Assembly: GCA_022747635.1 (NCBI GenBank)
Contig: JAKTNV010000006.1
Span: 69,561,090-69,625,089 of the forward strand
Origin: Hetaerina americana
Lineage: Eukaryota > Arthropoda > Insecta > Odonata > Calopterygidae
Length of the DNA stretch: 64,000 nt
Direction of reading: 5' to 3'
A program made the position numbers and the translations under genes. Each line of letters opens with the position of its first letter. The stretch's first letter is position 1. The notes below the pieces were generated by a model. It ran no database searches, was not told where the DNA came from, and saw only the letters and a program-made list of their open reading frames with translations. Below are positions 35,021 through 49,429 of the stretch, in pieces.

Positions 35021-38000
35021 GTATTTACCTTCGTAAATCAGTAATTACAAGAAAAATCCTGATTTCAAAAGAAAACTTATCCCACGTTCCTATCTTTCTA
35101 ATTTTTAACAGATCGGCATTCTTCTTTTCAATGTGTAGTAAGCACAAACATTTATAGAAGCATATACATTATGTGAATGGAAGCAACTGGGAATGTTATT
35201 TGGTATACGTAATACTTAGATTTGGACAGCTTACGTTATATCACTTTCCAGTTGTACTATGGAGATTTATTTTACCTGAATGAAGTGAGTAACAACACTG
35301 AAATTATTAACTATTTTATTGAGATTCAAAGTTAAAAATTCCACCAGTATTTCCTCCTTTTGGAATTAACAATATGTTTTTGTCAATTAAGTAGCTGGTG
35401 TCATTATATACTCTGAGTGCAGCATATCAAATGCTAATAAATAAAATGTCATTGCGATTAAGTTTGAATATAAGCATTATTTTATATGATGAATGAAATA
35501 ATTTGAAAATTTTACCATTTTATAGCTTGCGAAATGAATAGTACTGATTTACATACAATAGGTGGATGGGAATTAGTATCGCACTAAAAGATTTCGTCGC
35601 AACTTTTCTTATCAAGTAAATTAATTGCACCCCCTCAAAAAATATTTCCACGCTTAAAAAATAAATAGCTAAACTACATTTTAAAGTTACAGACATTATT
35701 TTTAAAAATTCATCCATTGTTCGACAATACTCAAGCCTTGAAAGGCATGAGTAAACTGAAATAATAATAAATTATTTACCTTTTGAAAATTCACAATGAT
35801 CCAGAAACACCAAGAAAGAGTATTATGTTAAAGTAAACTAATTATCCGTAATACCAATTAACTTGAGGAAATTAAAATAGATTTGCAGAATCTAAAAATC
35901 TTCTATACGTGGACACAACTTCAAGTGTAAATGCCAAAAAACAAGCAGTATTAAACGTGTACGAAAATATAGGAGTAGTGCGTATTACCTAAATCCGAAT
36001 TAAAATAACTTTTTGAAAGTCTCTTGGAAAGGCTTTTGTATTTTATTCATGTGACACACGTCTCAGTACGTTTAATCCTTATGAGGAATCCTGAGTTTTT
36101 TAACGCAGAAGGATTCGCGGTGAAGCTATAGCACATCCATATATGGACTACTGAGAATTAAAAAACCCTTTTCAGAATTAATAACCATTATAAAAATTCA
36201 AAATTGGAATGCACTGCAGCGCCACTATGAAGCCATAGGATGTTTAAATATTAAGATGTAAAGTTGGGTGGTTAGATTATTTTAATATATCTTTTTAATA
36301 TTTCATAATATTGATACTATAGCCTAGCATTTCGCAAGTAAACGTTTCTACCGGACCAATATGGACAAAAGGGTACCAAAATTACTACGCATTAAAAATT
36401 GAAATTTATACAGAAGAAATTTATGCAGATTTTTTCTGGAAAAAATGACTCTCAACTAGGCTCAAGAAGAATGAATACTACCCAAAGGAGATGTTTAGCG
36501 CGGCCAAACGTTCTTATTCCTCTTTCCTGGATTGACCCTGGTGATTCCATATTATTTTTTCCCACTAAAGTTAAATTATGTTCACAAAATAACCTCCTTT
36601 CCTGGAGCAGCGATTTTTAGCTTCCGATATTCATAGTCGAAAAGGAGATACTTAATGCTTTTTATAGGCACAATGAAATTCCAGCACATAACGATTATGA
36701 ATCAATTGGCGTTCTTTTTACGCCACCAAAATTCGTGCAAAAATTCTCTAAAAGACTGATCCTGAATCCTTAAATCATGTTTTCAGTGCTCTACTTATCT
36801 CGATATGACAACAAATGAAAAATTATCAGAATGCTTCAGGGAAACGAGGATAAATATGCGAATGATACATTACTTCTCGAATCCGGGATTCTGCTAAGAT
36901 GCTCGGCCTTTAGCGAATAACAGTCTCTCCATGGCATATACGAAGTGACTCGCTTGATTGGGCTCGCTAGCGAAGTGACGCTTTGATTGGGCGAGAGGTT
37001 GAACATCAACCTCCCGGTAAGTGTCACTATTTACAAGGTATTTACTCGACAAATATCGCTAGAAAACGTTTCCTACTCATGATATTATACACCAGTGGTA
37101 ATTGAGAAATTTTGAATAAAAATTATCATTTAGAACAAACCAATGAAAAATAATATTTTATCGTAACGTTTCCATTTGTTAGTGCTATGATACTCAAACC
37201 AAAATGTGGAATAACATTACGTGGGAGAGAATGTGCTTCCGATTCATGAAGGTGTCCTAACATTGAAAACAACCATATAATTGCAAAATGGTTACTTAAA
37301 AAATAGTTGATACTCAAATTTACGAAAATTTTGACCTAATAATATTTACAAACAATATATTAAACAATTTGTTTTTAAGTGGATCATAAAGGTATTTCCT
37401 CAATGTAACTTACCAATTGAAATGCAATGGTGAGACGAATGATATCCTCTTTGAGTTTTTGCAAATAGTATATTTGATTCTCAGACTGCATTGCAAGATA
37501 ATATTCCATTAAAATTATACAGTTCTTTCTACTGATAGGTTTTCTCTCTAAACGCCTAAATGCACGTACTGGCAATAATGAACTCTGGAGTACTGTCATC
37601 AGGAGGTCATGTTCCAGTAAGTCCTTGAGCTGAACCGTGGATTAGGGATCCAATCTACTAAATTAAGCAAATAATGTTACTTATTCCTAACTTTGTGCAG
37701 GGTTTGAGTGCATACATTAGATATAAATATTGCCGCACACTATTTGCATACAGTCCAGGTGAGGAAGTTATTATTCATTTTCAGCATCAATTCTATTTAT
37801 CATATTTTTTTAATCATTCCAAATTTTTTAATTCAACGCAAATCAAAATGTAATAAAAAAAATTCACCGAAAATACATATTAACATTCCAGGTTGATAGA
37901 TCCATCTTCTATTAATAATTACAAAAGCTTGCGCTCATCAATTAATATTCATAGCCAAGGTTCCCGACGGTAGTTAATTCATGTAATTCATAAAGAGACC

Positions 38001-38475
38001 GTAAACTCCGTTCAATAATACACAAGTTAACGTATGGCATAAAATGCAATCTCCGAGACCTAGCAACTTCAGTCGATCCATCTCGTCGGGTTCCTCCGTG
38101 AGAGCTTAATCTCCCTGCGCTAATTAATTTGAAAGCGACAATTTTGGTCGGGTTGCGTCTGTGCTGTGATCAACAGATGAAGACGAGCAAAAGGGATATC
38201 AAAGGGACTCAAGGAGTGAGAAAGTATCAGACGATAGAGAGCAAGCCGTATTTGTGGATCATTATATACGTCCCCAGGGTGGAAATAGTGCCAGGTTTAC
38301 GCGTACACCAAACTATATAAAGCTATGCATGCGCTAACTCCCTGAGATATGAGATGATGATTTTACCTTCGCTTTGGAAAACAAACGATGGAGGGATGAT
38401 GCGTCGTATCGAGATGGAGGGGAGTGCCTCGGGCAGAGTAAATGAAATCATGAAAGAAGATCTAGATTCCTCTAG
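35021..38475. other. AT-rich non-coding stretch
   Basis: No gene was recognised. At 36941-36996 there is a two-unit imperfect tandem repeat with a 30-base period (cgaagtgac.cgcttgattgggc). Confidence 0.45.
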
Positions 38476-38479
38476 ATAA

Positions 38480-39200
38480 AATACTGCCATATTTCTCTCT
38501 CAGTCTTTTCAGAGACGCGAGCTGGGGGTCTACCATCTCCTGGTATGTTTCGATTCCCTCCTACGCCTCAAACTTCCCACGGTGAGGCAAACTAACACTT
38601 TCGGTAAGGGAATCGAGCCTCAACTGCGGATCAAGGGATTGGGTGGCAAAGGAGAGGTGAGCTGGAAATAATATCGCAGTCATTTTCTCTCTTCATCTAA
38701 CCCACGCTCCTCGCAACCCTCCATCTCGCCGTGCTGCTTTATAGGAGGTGCACGGCTCGCTTAAGGACGGGTGGGAGATGAAAGATGCGGCGGTCTTGTG
38801 ACGTGTTTCCACGACACCAGCAAATATTTCACTTAATGCTCACCCACCCTATCCCGCCCCTTCCCGATTGCTTTCCCCTAACCCCTCCGCACGATCCCCC
38901 ACTTCTCCCACACACCATTCCAAAAGTCGGCCAATCCCTTCCCTCGCATCACACCAAACTCCCCTTCTCCGTTCTAGACAATTTTCCCGTCAAGCCTTCA
39001 CTATTTATCGCGCCTTACTGTTAGCCGGGAAGGGAGACGTCTGTGTGGGAGGCAAATCGCGGGAGGGGAACTCGCTGTGTTATACTCGTAGCCTGGGCAG
39101 GAATTTGGTGCTTGTTGGAGTGTGATGAACGATTTGGACTGAATCTTAATAAGGATGATATCCAGCGAGGGGAGGGAATGCTGTGGGAATTGGAGGTCAA
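38480..39200. other. GC-rich block
   Basis: A GC-rich segment with C-rich plus-strand runs (about 38830-39000). No convincing coding frame was seen: frames of 79-116 codons overlap on both strands without recognisable content. Confidence 0.35.
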
Positions 39201-39600
39201 CAGTGGGAGGTGATGGCTTCAGCTCATTTAGCTTAATCTGCCGTCTGATGAATTCCCGGGCGATTGCTACGAAATATCGACTCAAGATCGCACACTTATC
39301 CAAACACATCACTGAAAGCTTTAACATCAAAGAGGTAAAGACTTCTCCCAAAGTAAACTAATGTGCAGATATAGTTAGGAAAATTGTTCAGCATTGTCTA
39401 CAACAGACTATTACTCGAAACCCTCTAATAATAAACAAGAAATGCCAACACATTTAAGGAAACTCGAATAAGACTTCAATCAACCTTCAATTATTAACAC
39501 AATGGTCTTTCAATATTTTTATTGTTTCGTTTAACTCTCTCAAAATCGAAATCTTGCCCAATAAAGCATAATGTGGCCGCGTACTCAAAACCCCACCCAC
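39201..39600. other. Non-coding stretch
   Basis: No feature was recognised. Confidence 0.4.
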
Positions 39601-39604
39601 ATTC

Positions 39605-39635
39605 ATACACACACCTCACACACACATGTATATGG

Positions 39636-39690
<55 letters not shown>
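39605..39690. repeat. (CA)n followed by (TA)n
   Basis: Short CA runs at about 39605-39627, then about 50 bp of TA (39639-39690). No LINE junction was recognised beside this array. Confidence 0.92.
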
Positions 39691-39691
<1 letters not shown>

Positions 39692-40217
39692 CATAAAACC
39701 GAGTATCTTTAAATGATATATATCGCACATTTTAAGGCATACATATCTCAAAAAACCATCGCTTGGACCCCAATATTAATTATTGAAACAAAAAGATTAA
39801 CGGGACTCAAAATTGTTTTCTATGCAAGGAAGCATTTCAGCTACTTTCCCAGGAGATATTAATTTTCCTAACGAGCCAATTGAGATACCCGAAGGCTAAA
39901 ATGTATTTCTTATGAAAATTTCTAAAACTGTATCATTCTTACCTACTATTTCCGAATAATTAATCGTGAAGATGTTCCATATGTCCTTAATTAGCCATTA
40001 TTGGGTATAAGGGACCATTAATCTCTATCTAAACCCAATGAAACCGTTAAATGAATAAATATATGCCCCTCATAGGCCTCTCACATATGCTTATCCTCAG
40101 GGATCTACTCAGACTACTAAGAATATGCTTAGCAAATGATGAATCTGTATCATGATAGTCCAAGAACATTTATGTTCAAAATTGGTGTTTAAATTCCGTC
40201 TATATTGTGGGATCCAT
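39691..40217. other. AT-rich non-coding stretch
   Basis: No feature was recognised. Confidence 0.45.
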
Positions 40218-40218
40218 T

Positions 40219-40298
<80 letters not shown>
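40218..40298. repeat. (TA)n array at the left end of the PLE
   Basis: About 80 bp of TA with a few TG steps directly abuts the left inverted repeat of the Penelope-like element. Confidence 0.95.
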
Positions 40299-40303
<5 letters not shown>

Positions 40304-40630
40304 AATACACAGTAACACACAATATAGAAACACAAAAAAAAAAAAAAGAAGAACACTCACACGTTATTTCTTGATATTTCGACGGAAACAATCCGTCTTC
40401 CTCTGAAGATATAGAAGTAATGACTGCTGGAGTTGTTGAGGTGAGGGGTGCGAGAAAAAGGGAAGGGGGCCAGGAGAAGGGGAGAACGGGAGGCGAAGGA
40501 GGGGTGAGGGTGGGCTTCCACAAAGTAACAATTTTAGGCCACTCCCATCAGTGAACGACATTGAGGCCCGGATGCTGATAGGCCATACAGATGTAAATGA
40601 ATGCCATTTCAAGTGTTTTTAATTGTATAG
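40297..40630 (-). repeat. PLE left inverted repeat (pseudo-LTR)
   Basis: Inverted copy of 41789-42126. It includes the first 11 codons of the open frame, so the ATG at 40597 is inside the repeat and is probably not the native start. Confidence 0.88.
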
Positions 40631-41871
40631 CAAATGACCTTTCCGATTTCATTCTCACCCGCAACTCCTTTTCTTTTAACAATAACCATTACCTCCAGAT
40701 AAAGGGCTGTGCCATGGGTAGCAGATTCAGCCCTTCATATTCAAACCTCCACCTTGGTGTCCTAGAAGAGAATTTCCTTTCAAAGTATCCTCTGCAACCC
40801 CTCCTGTGGCTCCGATACATTGACGACATCTTTCTACTATGGCCACACAGCATAGATTCCCTCAATTCCTTCATCTCCCAACTCAACGATTCCTCATCCC
40901 TGTCTTTCATCTCGACCATTTCATCCTCTCAGATTACCTTCCTCGATGTTAATATTACCCTCAGCAATAACAAATTCCTTACCTCTGTTCACACCAAACC
41001 CACTAATAAGCAGCAATACCTTCATTACAGCAGTTGTCACCCCTCCCATACCAAGCGCTCCCTCCCTTACTCCCTCTCTATCCGCGGTCACCGCATTTGC
41101 AACCATCCCGAATCCCTTAAGAAATACCTCAACAACCTTCACCACTCCCTCCTCCAACGAGGATACCCTGATTCCCTCCTCCATAAAAAAATACTTAAAC
41201 ATTCCTACACCCCCAAGCCTGCCTCAACCACAGACTCCCAGCCTCTCTCAATCTGTACTACCTACTTCCCAGGCATTCAGTCTCTCAAATTCATCCTCAA
41301 AGACCTATTTCCCATCCTCAAAAATCACAACACTTCCTCCAACCTTCTTCCCAAATGCCCCTCTGTCACTTTCAAACGTCCCGCCAACCTAGCAAATATC
41401 CTCAAATCCACCAGGCCGCTCTCAAAATCCCCTCACACCCCCAGAGCCATACCCACTCCATGTCATCGAGCAAGATGCAAAACCTGCCCTATTTTCACCA
41501 CTCCACCCCACTCCATCCCACCATTTAACTCTCTCCCGCCCTTCCCCTATTCCTCTTGCACTTCCAAGAATGTAGTTTATCTTCTTACCTGTAAACTCTG
41601 CCCGTCATTTTACATAGGCCAATGTTCCACACCACTTAACATTAGGATTAATAACCACCGCGCCTCGTGCAATCCCTCCTCCCCGTCCGAGGGGCTCCCC
41701 ATCCCTAAACATGCTTCCCATCATAATACCCCTTTCAACCTGTGCTACAATGTTTCCGTCCTGGCCTCCCTTCCCACATCCGATAACCCTATACAATTAA
41801 AAACACTTGAAATGGCATTCATTTACATCTGTATGGCCTATCAGCATCCGGGCCTCAATGTCGTTCACTGA
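40597..41871 (+). CDS. Penelope-like RT (C-terminal part) plus GIY-YIG endonuclease
   Basis: An uninterrupted 424-codon frame. Residues 36-50 (KGCAMGSRFSPSYSN) are an RT motif B region and residues 73-82 hold the active site RYIDDIFLLW with YIDD. A thumb-like stretch follows, including FLDVNI at 115-120. A Cys-rich linker (C289, C294, C297) precedes the GIY-YIG endonuclease: VVYLLTC at 326-332, FYIGQ at 338-342, candidate catalytic Arg 350 and Glu 405 (LKTLEMAF). RT motifs upstream, including the first catalytic Asp, are missing, so the protein cannot be a complete polymerase. The last 27 or so codons lie in the right inverted repeat. It would act on the element's own RNA. No stop codons suggest a young copy. 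Confidence 0.88.
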   Translation: MNAISSVFNCIANDLSDFILTRNSFSFNNNHYLQIKGCAMGSRFSPSYSNLHLGVLEENFLSKYPLQPLLWLRYIDDIFLLWPHSIDSLNSFISQLNDSSSLSFISTISSSQITFLDVNITLSNNKFLTSVHTKPTNKQQYLHYSSCHPSHTKRSLPYSLSIRGHRICNHPESLKKYLNNLHHSLLQRGYPDSLLHKKILKHSYTPKPASTTDSQPLSICTTYFPGIQSLKFILKDLFPILKNHNTSSNLLPKCPSVTFKRPANLANILKSTRPLSKSPHTPRAIPTPCHRARCKTCPIFTTPPHSIPPFNSLPPFPYSSCTSKNVVYLLTCKLCPSFYIGQCSTPLNIRINNHRASCNPSSPSEGLPIPKHASHHNTPFNLCYNVSVLASLPTSDNPIQLKTLEMAFIYICMAYQHPGLNVVH

Positions 41872-42126
41872 TGGGAGTGGCCTAAAATTGTTACTTTGTG
41901 GAAGCCCACCCTCACCCCTCCTTCGCCTCCCGTTCTCCCCTTCTCCTGGCCCCCTTCCCTTTCTCTCGCACCCCTCACCTCAACAACTCCAGCAGTCATT
42001 ACTTCTATATCTTCAGAGGAAGACGGATTGTTTCCGTCGAAATATCAAGAAATAACGTGTGAGTGTTCTTCTTTTTTTTTTTTTTTTTTGTGTTTCTATA
42101 TTGTGTGTTACTGTGTATTGTACTAT
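41789..42126 (+). repeat. PLE right inverted repeat with hammerhead-like core
   Basis: Contains the frame's end, a GC-rich stretch and, at 42014-42046, a hammerhead-like order: CAGAGGA (core CUGANGA with one base changed), A, helix II GACGG..CCGTC (42022-42038) and GAAA (42039-42042). A long T-run (about 42071-42089) and the gttactgtgtattgta end follow. Confidence 0.8.
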
Positions 42127-42156
42127 TCGGCACTTCTGTGTTACGTCTACGAAAGC

Positions 42157-42157
42157 A

Positions 42158-42195
<38 letters not shown>
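42157..42195. repeat. (TA)n array at the 5' junction of RTE copy D
   Basis: About 39 bp of TA lies directly before the first base of homology of RTE copy D and about 30 bp after the PLE. Confidence 0.93.
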
Positions 42196-42196
42196 G

Positions 42197-44027
<1,831 letters not shown>

Positions 44028-44029
44028 TT

Positions 44030-44155
44030 CGTCACAATAGCGCGGAAGTGTTGAACAAAAAAGCTTTAAAATTAACAAAGAATTTAACAACGCATAAAAA
44101 TAACACACACGTTATTTCTTAATAATTTCGACGAAATTTAATTTCATCTTTCATA
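44030..44155 (-). mobile_element. Fragment of a PLE pseudo-LTR
   Basis: The stretch acacacgttatttctt-aat-atttcgacg resembles the PLE left end (cacacgttatttcttgatat, ttcgacgg). On the minus strand it gives TGAAAGAT, a GAAAT..ATTTC stem and a CGAAA, again hammerhead-like in order. It lies between a (TA)n array and RTE copy E. Only about 50-100 bp can be matched and the outer limits are uncertain. Confidence 0.45.
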
Positions 44156-44159
44156 AAGC

Positions 44160-46005
44160 CCTTTGTATCTCATCGCGAAGTATATATGTACCCAAGCTAT
44201 CTTCATCAACGTCATATTCTCTTTCTATGTCCAACATTGCCCGCCTAAGTTCATTACTATACAGTTCTTTTATGTATTCCTTTGAACTTTCTTCGAAATT
44301 TTCTGAGTCAACTATTATCTTACCGGACTTGGCTCTGACTCTTAACTCAGATCAGTATTCGATTGTATCAGATTAAAATCAGATATGGATATTAACAGAT
44401 CTTCCCTTCTTACTACCCGATAGTGCTTTAACCTTCTAGTATATCGCACAAATTTAAGCTCATAAAGCTATTCATATCCTCGCACAGGGTCCCTCACGAT
44501 GGTCCTTTTGCTTTGTTTGAGTCTTTTTAATTTGTCATTTAACTTTTTGTGCTTCATTTTGCCTAACTCTGTGATTACATTCTTTCATTCCCTTCTTTCA
44601 TCTATCTTTCTAATCGGTTCATTCGTGACCGATGGTTTCCCATTCCTTTTTCCAATAACAATTCCTAGAGTTTCTTTCGTGGGTTTAAGTAACCCTTTTT
44701 TTACATATATTTCCAATTCTTCTCGATAGTACTCAGCCCTTCTCCTTCATCAATGATTTTCCCTACAACCTGCTGATTCTTGTTCCTTGTCAATGCAGTT
44801 GATTCTTCTACATTCCATTTCCCCGTTCCTGTCTTATCTTTTTGAAAGTGACGCTACACTTGATAAGAGCTAAATTGTGGTCAGAGTCCGCATCTACTAC
44901 CGGGAATCGTTGCAAATTGACCATACTGTAGCTAAACCTATGCCTAACCTTAACTTAATCTAAATGCTACATTTATGAGTCACCTGAATTTTTGTCGTAT
45001 CTAAACCGAGTGCTGGTGATGACTTACCCCTGCCTCCTGCAGAAATCAATTCCTTTCACCCCGTGGTCATTCCTCGTACCTACCCACACCTCATCACATT
45101 TCTTCTTTCGCCTACCGTCGCATCCTAATCCCCCATCACTATCAAATATTTCCCACCAAGAATACATGTCACTTTGTTTTATAGCTGATCGTGTACTCTT
45201 CTTCCTCCCTATAACTACCTGGTGGCATATATACCCGAACAATGGCCAGTTTCCTCGTTTCTGCTTTCATCTCTATTAATAATAATCGATCCGTCGCTGG
45301 CTCTATATTTATTACGCTTCTTCGTAACTTTTTATTGAATATTATGTTAACCAATCACGAGCGGTCATCCTCTTCACTTAATATTACTCAATAATTAACA
45401 CTCTAGTCATCCCCGCGATCCTTTCTCTTCACATGGGCCTAAAATATGTAATGTCTCGCTTCCTATTTCTCGCTTTATATTCTCTAATTTTCCCATTCTC
45501 AACACCGTCCTATTATTTCTAGTTCCTTTTCTGACTAATTCGGTCTCTTCTTTTATATCTTCTGTTCTACTTTCGGATTTTATTTTTTTTCAAATGCAAG
45601 GGTTTCGGGAGATAACAACCATGGACGCCTTGCCTCTACCGCTGCCGGGCACGACTCACGGCCGATTGGGTCGAGTCCCGTAGTTGCCATGACTCATATT
45701 TTTTCTATAGTCATCATATAAATCTTGGGAATAATAATTGAGGCAGTTTACCTTTGCCTTCTTCAAGTGTGTAATTAAGGTGACACTATTACTCAAGGCT
45801 GCCCCACTGGGGTCAGACGTTTTTGCATCCACTTCACTGAGAAACAGACGTGGACTACCTTTCGTCTGGCTCCTAACCTTTGGCCTATCTGGAAAGGGCG
45901 AGCTTAGTAGGAACTATCATCATTACTCCCGCAAGTACAGCTCTAGGGTCATCGGAACGCTCAAGCCTTTCTACCTCGTCAAGGTTGTAATCCATAGGAG
46001 GGTAT
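44160..46005 (-). mobile_element. RTE-type LINE, copy E, degenerate 5' half
   Basis: Minus-strand 5' half of the family. The leader (45640-46005) matches copy B's 5' end. The endonuclease region has frames reading RRSVINIEPATDRLLLIEMKAE and VYMPPGSYREEEE (about 45170-45354), then VGTRNDHGVKGIDFCRRQG (about 45024-45090). The RT linker follows (44165-44470). All are interrupted by stops and indels. The RT palm is missing. It is more decayed than copies B and D, so it is older. Its 5' end agrees with that of copy B, which supports a true element start near 46005. Confidence 0.85.
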
Positions 46006-46085
46006 GTACATAAATACATTATTCATGTATATATTGACAAATACAGTATCTTAATATTCATTCTATACATAAAAATATAGATGTT

Positions 46086-46087
<2 letters not shown>

Positions 46088-46152
<65 letters not shown>
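46088..46152. repeat. (TA)n array
   Basis: About 65 bp of TA, some 80 bp beyond the 5' end of RTE copy E. Confidence 0.95.
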
Positions 46153-46153
<1 letters not shown>

Positions 46154-46154
46154 C

Positions 46155-48275
46155 ATCTATATTTATACCTAGATGTGTACATTTACTCTATGTATATGAA
46201 TACATAGAATGTACGTATACACACATGCATATGTATTTTTGTACACATAAATACATACTTCTCATACCTGCCTAAGTTCGATAATTTTGGCTTTAGATGC
46301 GGTACAATTGTGGCAGCTATTCTGAAAATGAATGCCGAAGTGAGTATTTTAGACAAGGGCTCATTTTTTACGGCGTTCAAGACTATGTGAGCAGTGTTTA
46401 ATTCCTTCCGTTTGCAAAGACGGTGTTCCAAATGGAGCCCAGCGTGGAACTATGTGTACTTCTGCTCCAGCTGAAGGTTGGTGTGCGTTTACGGCCGTCT
46501 GCTTCTGTGTGCGTGTTCAAGTGAGCGCAAATATGCGGCCTTAACCCCTCCGCTCATGACCCACTTGTGCTCACTTAGCCCGTTCAAGGTATCGTGGAAT
46601 CTGAGGCCATCGGCTGAGGCGGGGCGACGAGATTTTGGTAGCAAGAGAGAGAGAGTAAATAACGAGATTACGTAAATCTATAGCCAAGGTAATCCATGGG
46701 TCTATGGGACGTTTCTTAAAAAACTGGTTTGTTTGCCAAAGTATGTTTGCCATTTACGGGTTGAAAAGCTCAGATGAATAGGACTGAGCAGCAAGTATAT
46801 TAGAATATTAGCGTATTCTTTTCTGTGGAGAATAAGCAATTTTTAGCAAAGAATTCGGGAATAAACTTTTAAGTTCGCTCCAATGCTAAAAAAATTAATA
46901 AGCATTCTGAACATTTTGAAAGACCGATAAGCCTAAAATACGACTATAAAAGGATTATATATTGCAAATATGAACGACAGAAAAGTAAACTTGTAAATAT
47001 GATTTTTAATATGCAATTAAAATACATTCGATTTCTCCTTTTTCCTGAAATAAACCTTTGCAGAGCAGAAGATTAAAAGTATGATCTAATGTGTAATAAA
47101 TGATTACACATTTTCTTTATTGTTTTTCCACAAAACTATTTTTATTTAGTCAGAGGAAACAGGGACCATATTTTTTGGTTTAAGATTATGGAGGATAATC
47201 CAAAAAAATAGAATAGATCTTAACTAAGTAACATTCAGAAAAACTGAATTAAAAAAATACTTTGTATAGCATGCCAGTGTGCGAAGTATTAAATAACAAG
47301 TGAGGGAGGAAAGCGTCTGAATTTATTTTGCGTAATAAAACGAGAAAAATGTCAGCCCCATTCGCTTAAATTTATCAGATAGCTTATTATATCCAAAAGG
47401 AAAAAAGTCTTAATAATTTCAACTGACGGAACAGGATGAAATTCTTAATAACAGATTAATTCACATCTCTCTGGGAATATATCATTTGCAGCAAAATCTA
47501 GGAAAGAATTCTTGGAGAATTTATTTGTAAAATGGTTCATAATCCAGAGCTGGTATCCTGGAAACTAAATTACTACCTCCACTTCTCAAGAGAATAGCAG
47601 TTACAAAAATTGGCATTGTAATGTTATATTAAAGAATTGTTTTTGAATTTTGAAGAACTTATTTTTCCTACCTTTAAGGCATACCTTACTTAAATATCTT
47701 AATTGAAAATATCAATGATACTGGCTCTTTTTTAAAAAGTAAACACGAATTTTAGCACCGGATTACTGTTTATAAAATTACACTGCTTCCCTTATTGATG
47801 TGGTTTGTATTCTTCATAATTTCTTAGAAAATATATTGGAAAGAGTGGACACCGCACTTTTCAACATATGACTATCTCTTAACGACACTGATATCTCTAA
47901 AATAAATAACATAGTAATTCTTGAAAAATAACTATTTTTGTAATTCTGGAACATGGTATCTACCTAATATGGCATTTGAACTTAAATACATGCCATTCCC
48001 CGGCACAGCACAATACACATTGCTCTAATTGAATATCGTTATTGAGGAAAAAATTCCTACCCTCAATCAAAGGCACTAATGGAAGTAGACTATGAGGATT
48101 ATACTTTGTCAATTACGTTCAATGAAGGAGATTGGAAATGTATGCGATTATCTATCGAGTGAAATACCGAAAAATCCAACAAACTTCGCATCCGCAGCCT
48201 AAAACTCAATTAGTGGTAATCTGTCGAAAGAGAACTGACTCCCTTAATCAATTAACCACACTGGAATTCGAGAAG
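46155..48275. other. Non-coding stretch
   Basis: A moderately GC-rich patch at 46300-46680 without recognisable content, then very AT-rich sequence. No gene was seen. Confidence 0.42.
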
Positions 48276-48279
48276 AAAA

Positions 48280-48900
48280 GGGATCGAGGAAGTCGTAAAG
48301 AGAAGAATGGGATAAGGTTTACGCGAAGCAGGGAGCTGCTAGGGCGGAAGAGGAGACTTCCGTTTGACGAGGGAAAGAGACACGACTCGATTCCGGAAGG
48401 CTAAGATAGAGAATAAGGAAAAAAAAGAGACGGGAGATGGATAGAACGGGGAAACGAACTGGCGTGAAAGAGATGGGAGGGTTATACAAATGCGGAGGTT
48501 TTTCCACGTGCGACGGCGGAGACCTCTGATGGTGGGGAGTGGCAGTTTAAGTTTCGGGGCCCACTCAACTAACCCGTCCACTGCGCTGCCTCCATTCCCC
48601 TCCTTCTCCCGCCCCTCATTTTCCTCCGACCCCTCCCCTCGTCGTAGCTGCGACACTAACTCCATCTAGGTAGATCGAAGCGGAAGCACACAGTGATGAG
48701 AGGAAGGCTCCTTAGGGTTCGCAGATAAGGGTTTCTGGTGGTGAAATGGTTCGGGAGATAAGAAGCGGGGCGGCGTAATCCATTGCCTTGCGGGACTGCT
48801 TAAGTCTGTGACTTCCATTCGCCCGAAATCTCGAACGAAACAGAGCAGGATTAGGAGCTATTCCTTCACGCCCCTTTAGATTCAGTCCCCCGAAACTTTA
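48280..48900. other. GC-rich, G-skewed block
   Basis: Purine-rich GC island in AT-rich DNA. A 108-codon minus-strand frame and several others overlap with no domain. Function unknown. Confidence 0.35.
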
Positions 48901-49427
48901 TTCGGTGCTTCTCCTGGTCCTCTTTATATGTGCCATTTATCGTCATAGAAATAAGACGAAGCTTTCTTCAGAGCAGTTTCACGTCGCCTACCACACGTTG
49001 CCGCAGTGATGAAGCACAAGGTATTCAAACACTATTTACAAAATATTTTTAATGTAGTGATATTAAAAAAAATCAGCTGTATTCATCATATATTTACTTC
49101 GTACTAGACGGATTAAAATGAAAAAATATTTCTTTTCCTTAACTATACCTTTTTGTTACGTAACTATGAGGCAATATGGGATCATTAATGTGTAGAACAA
49201 AAATATATTCGGAAATGTTATACGTAAAATAGTTGAAAAGAAAATTGGTTCGAGGATCGATTAAAGGCATTAGTGTTAAAAAAAACAGGCACAGAATAAA
49301 ATATGGATGATAATACACTAATCATAAATGCGTTTATAGTCATTCGTTAATTTATTGATCCCAGAGTTGGATTTATTCATAACTTTCATGCTACTATCTT
49401 GCGGGGGGGGAAATTAATTCCCAATAC
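48901..49427. other. AT-rich non-coding stretch
   Basis: No feature was recognised. Confidence 0.45.
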
Positions 49428-49429
49428 TA

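Larger units (their letters stand above)
40297..42126 (+). mobile_element. Penelope-like element with about 330-bp inverted terminal repeats
   Basis: The left end 40297-40630 and right end 41789-42126 are inverted copies of each other. They match from the outer tacaatacacagtaacac through an A-run, a hammerhead-like core and the GC-rich cctcacc stretch, to the coding sequence near the stop codon. Between them lies a 424-codon frame with RT and GIY-YIG domains. Inverted LTR-like ends and such domain order are typical of PLEs. The RT is 5'-truncated, so the left end looks like an inverted partial copy of the right LTR joined to a truncated body, a known PLE insertion form. The near identity of the repeats indicates recent origin. 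Confidence 0.9.
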
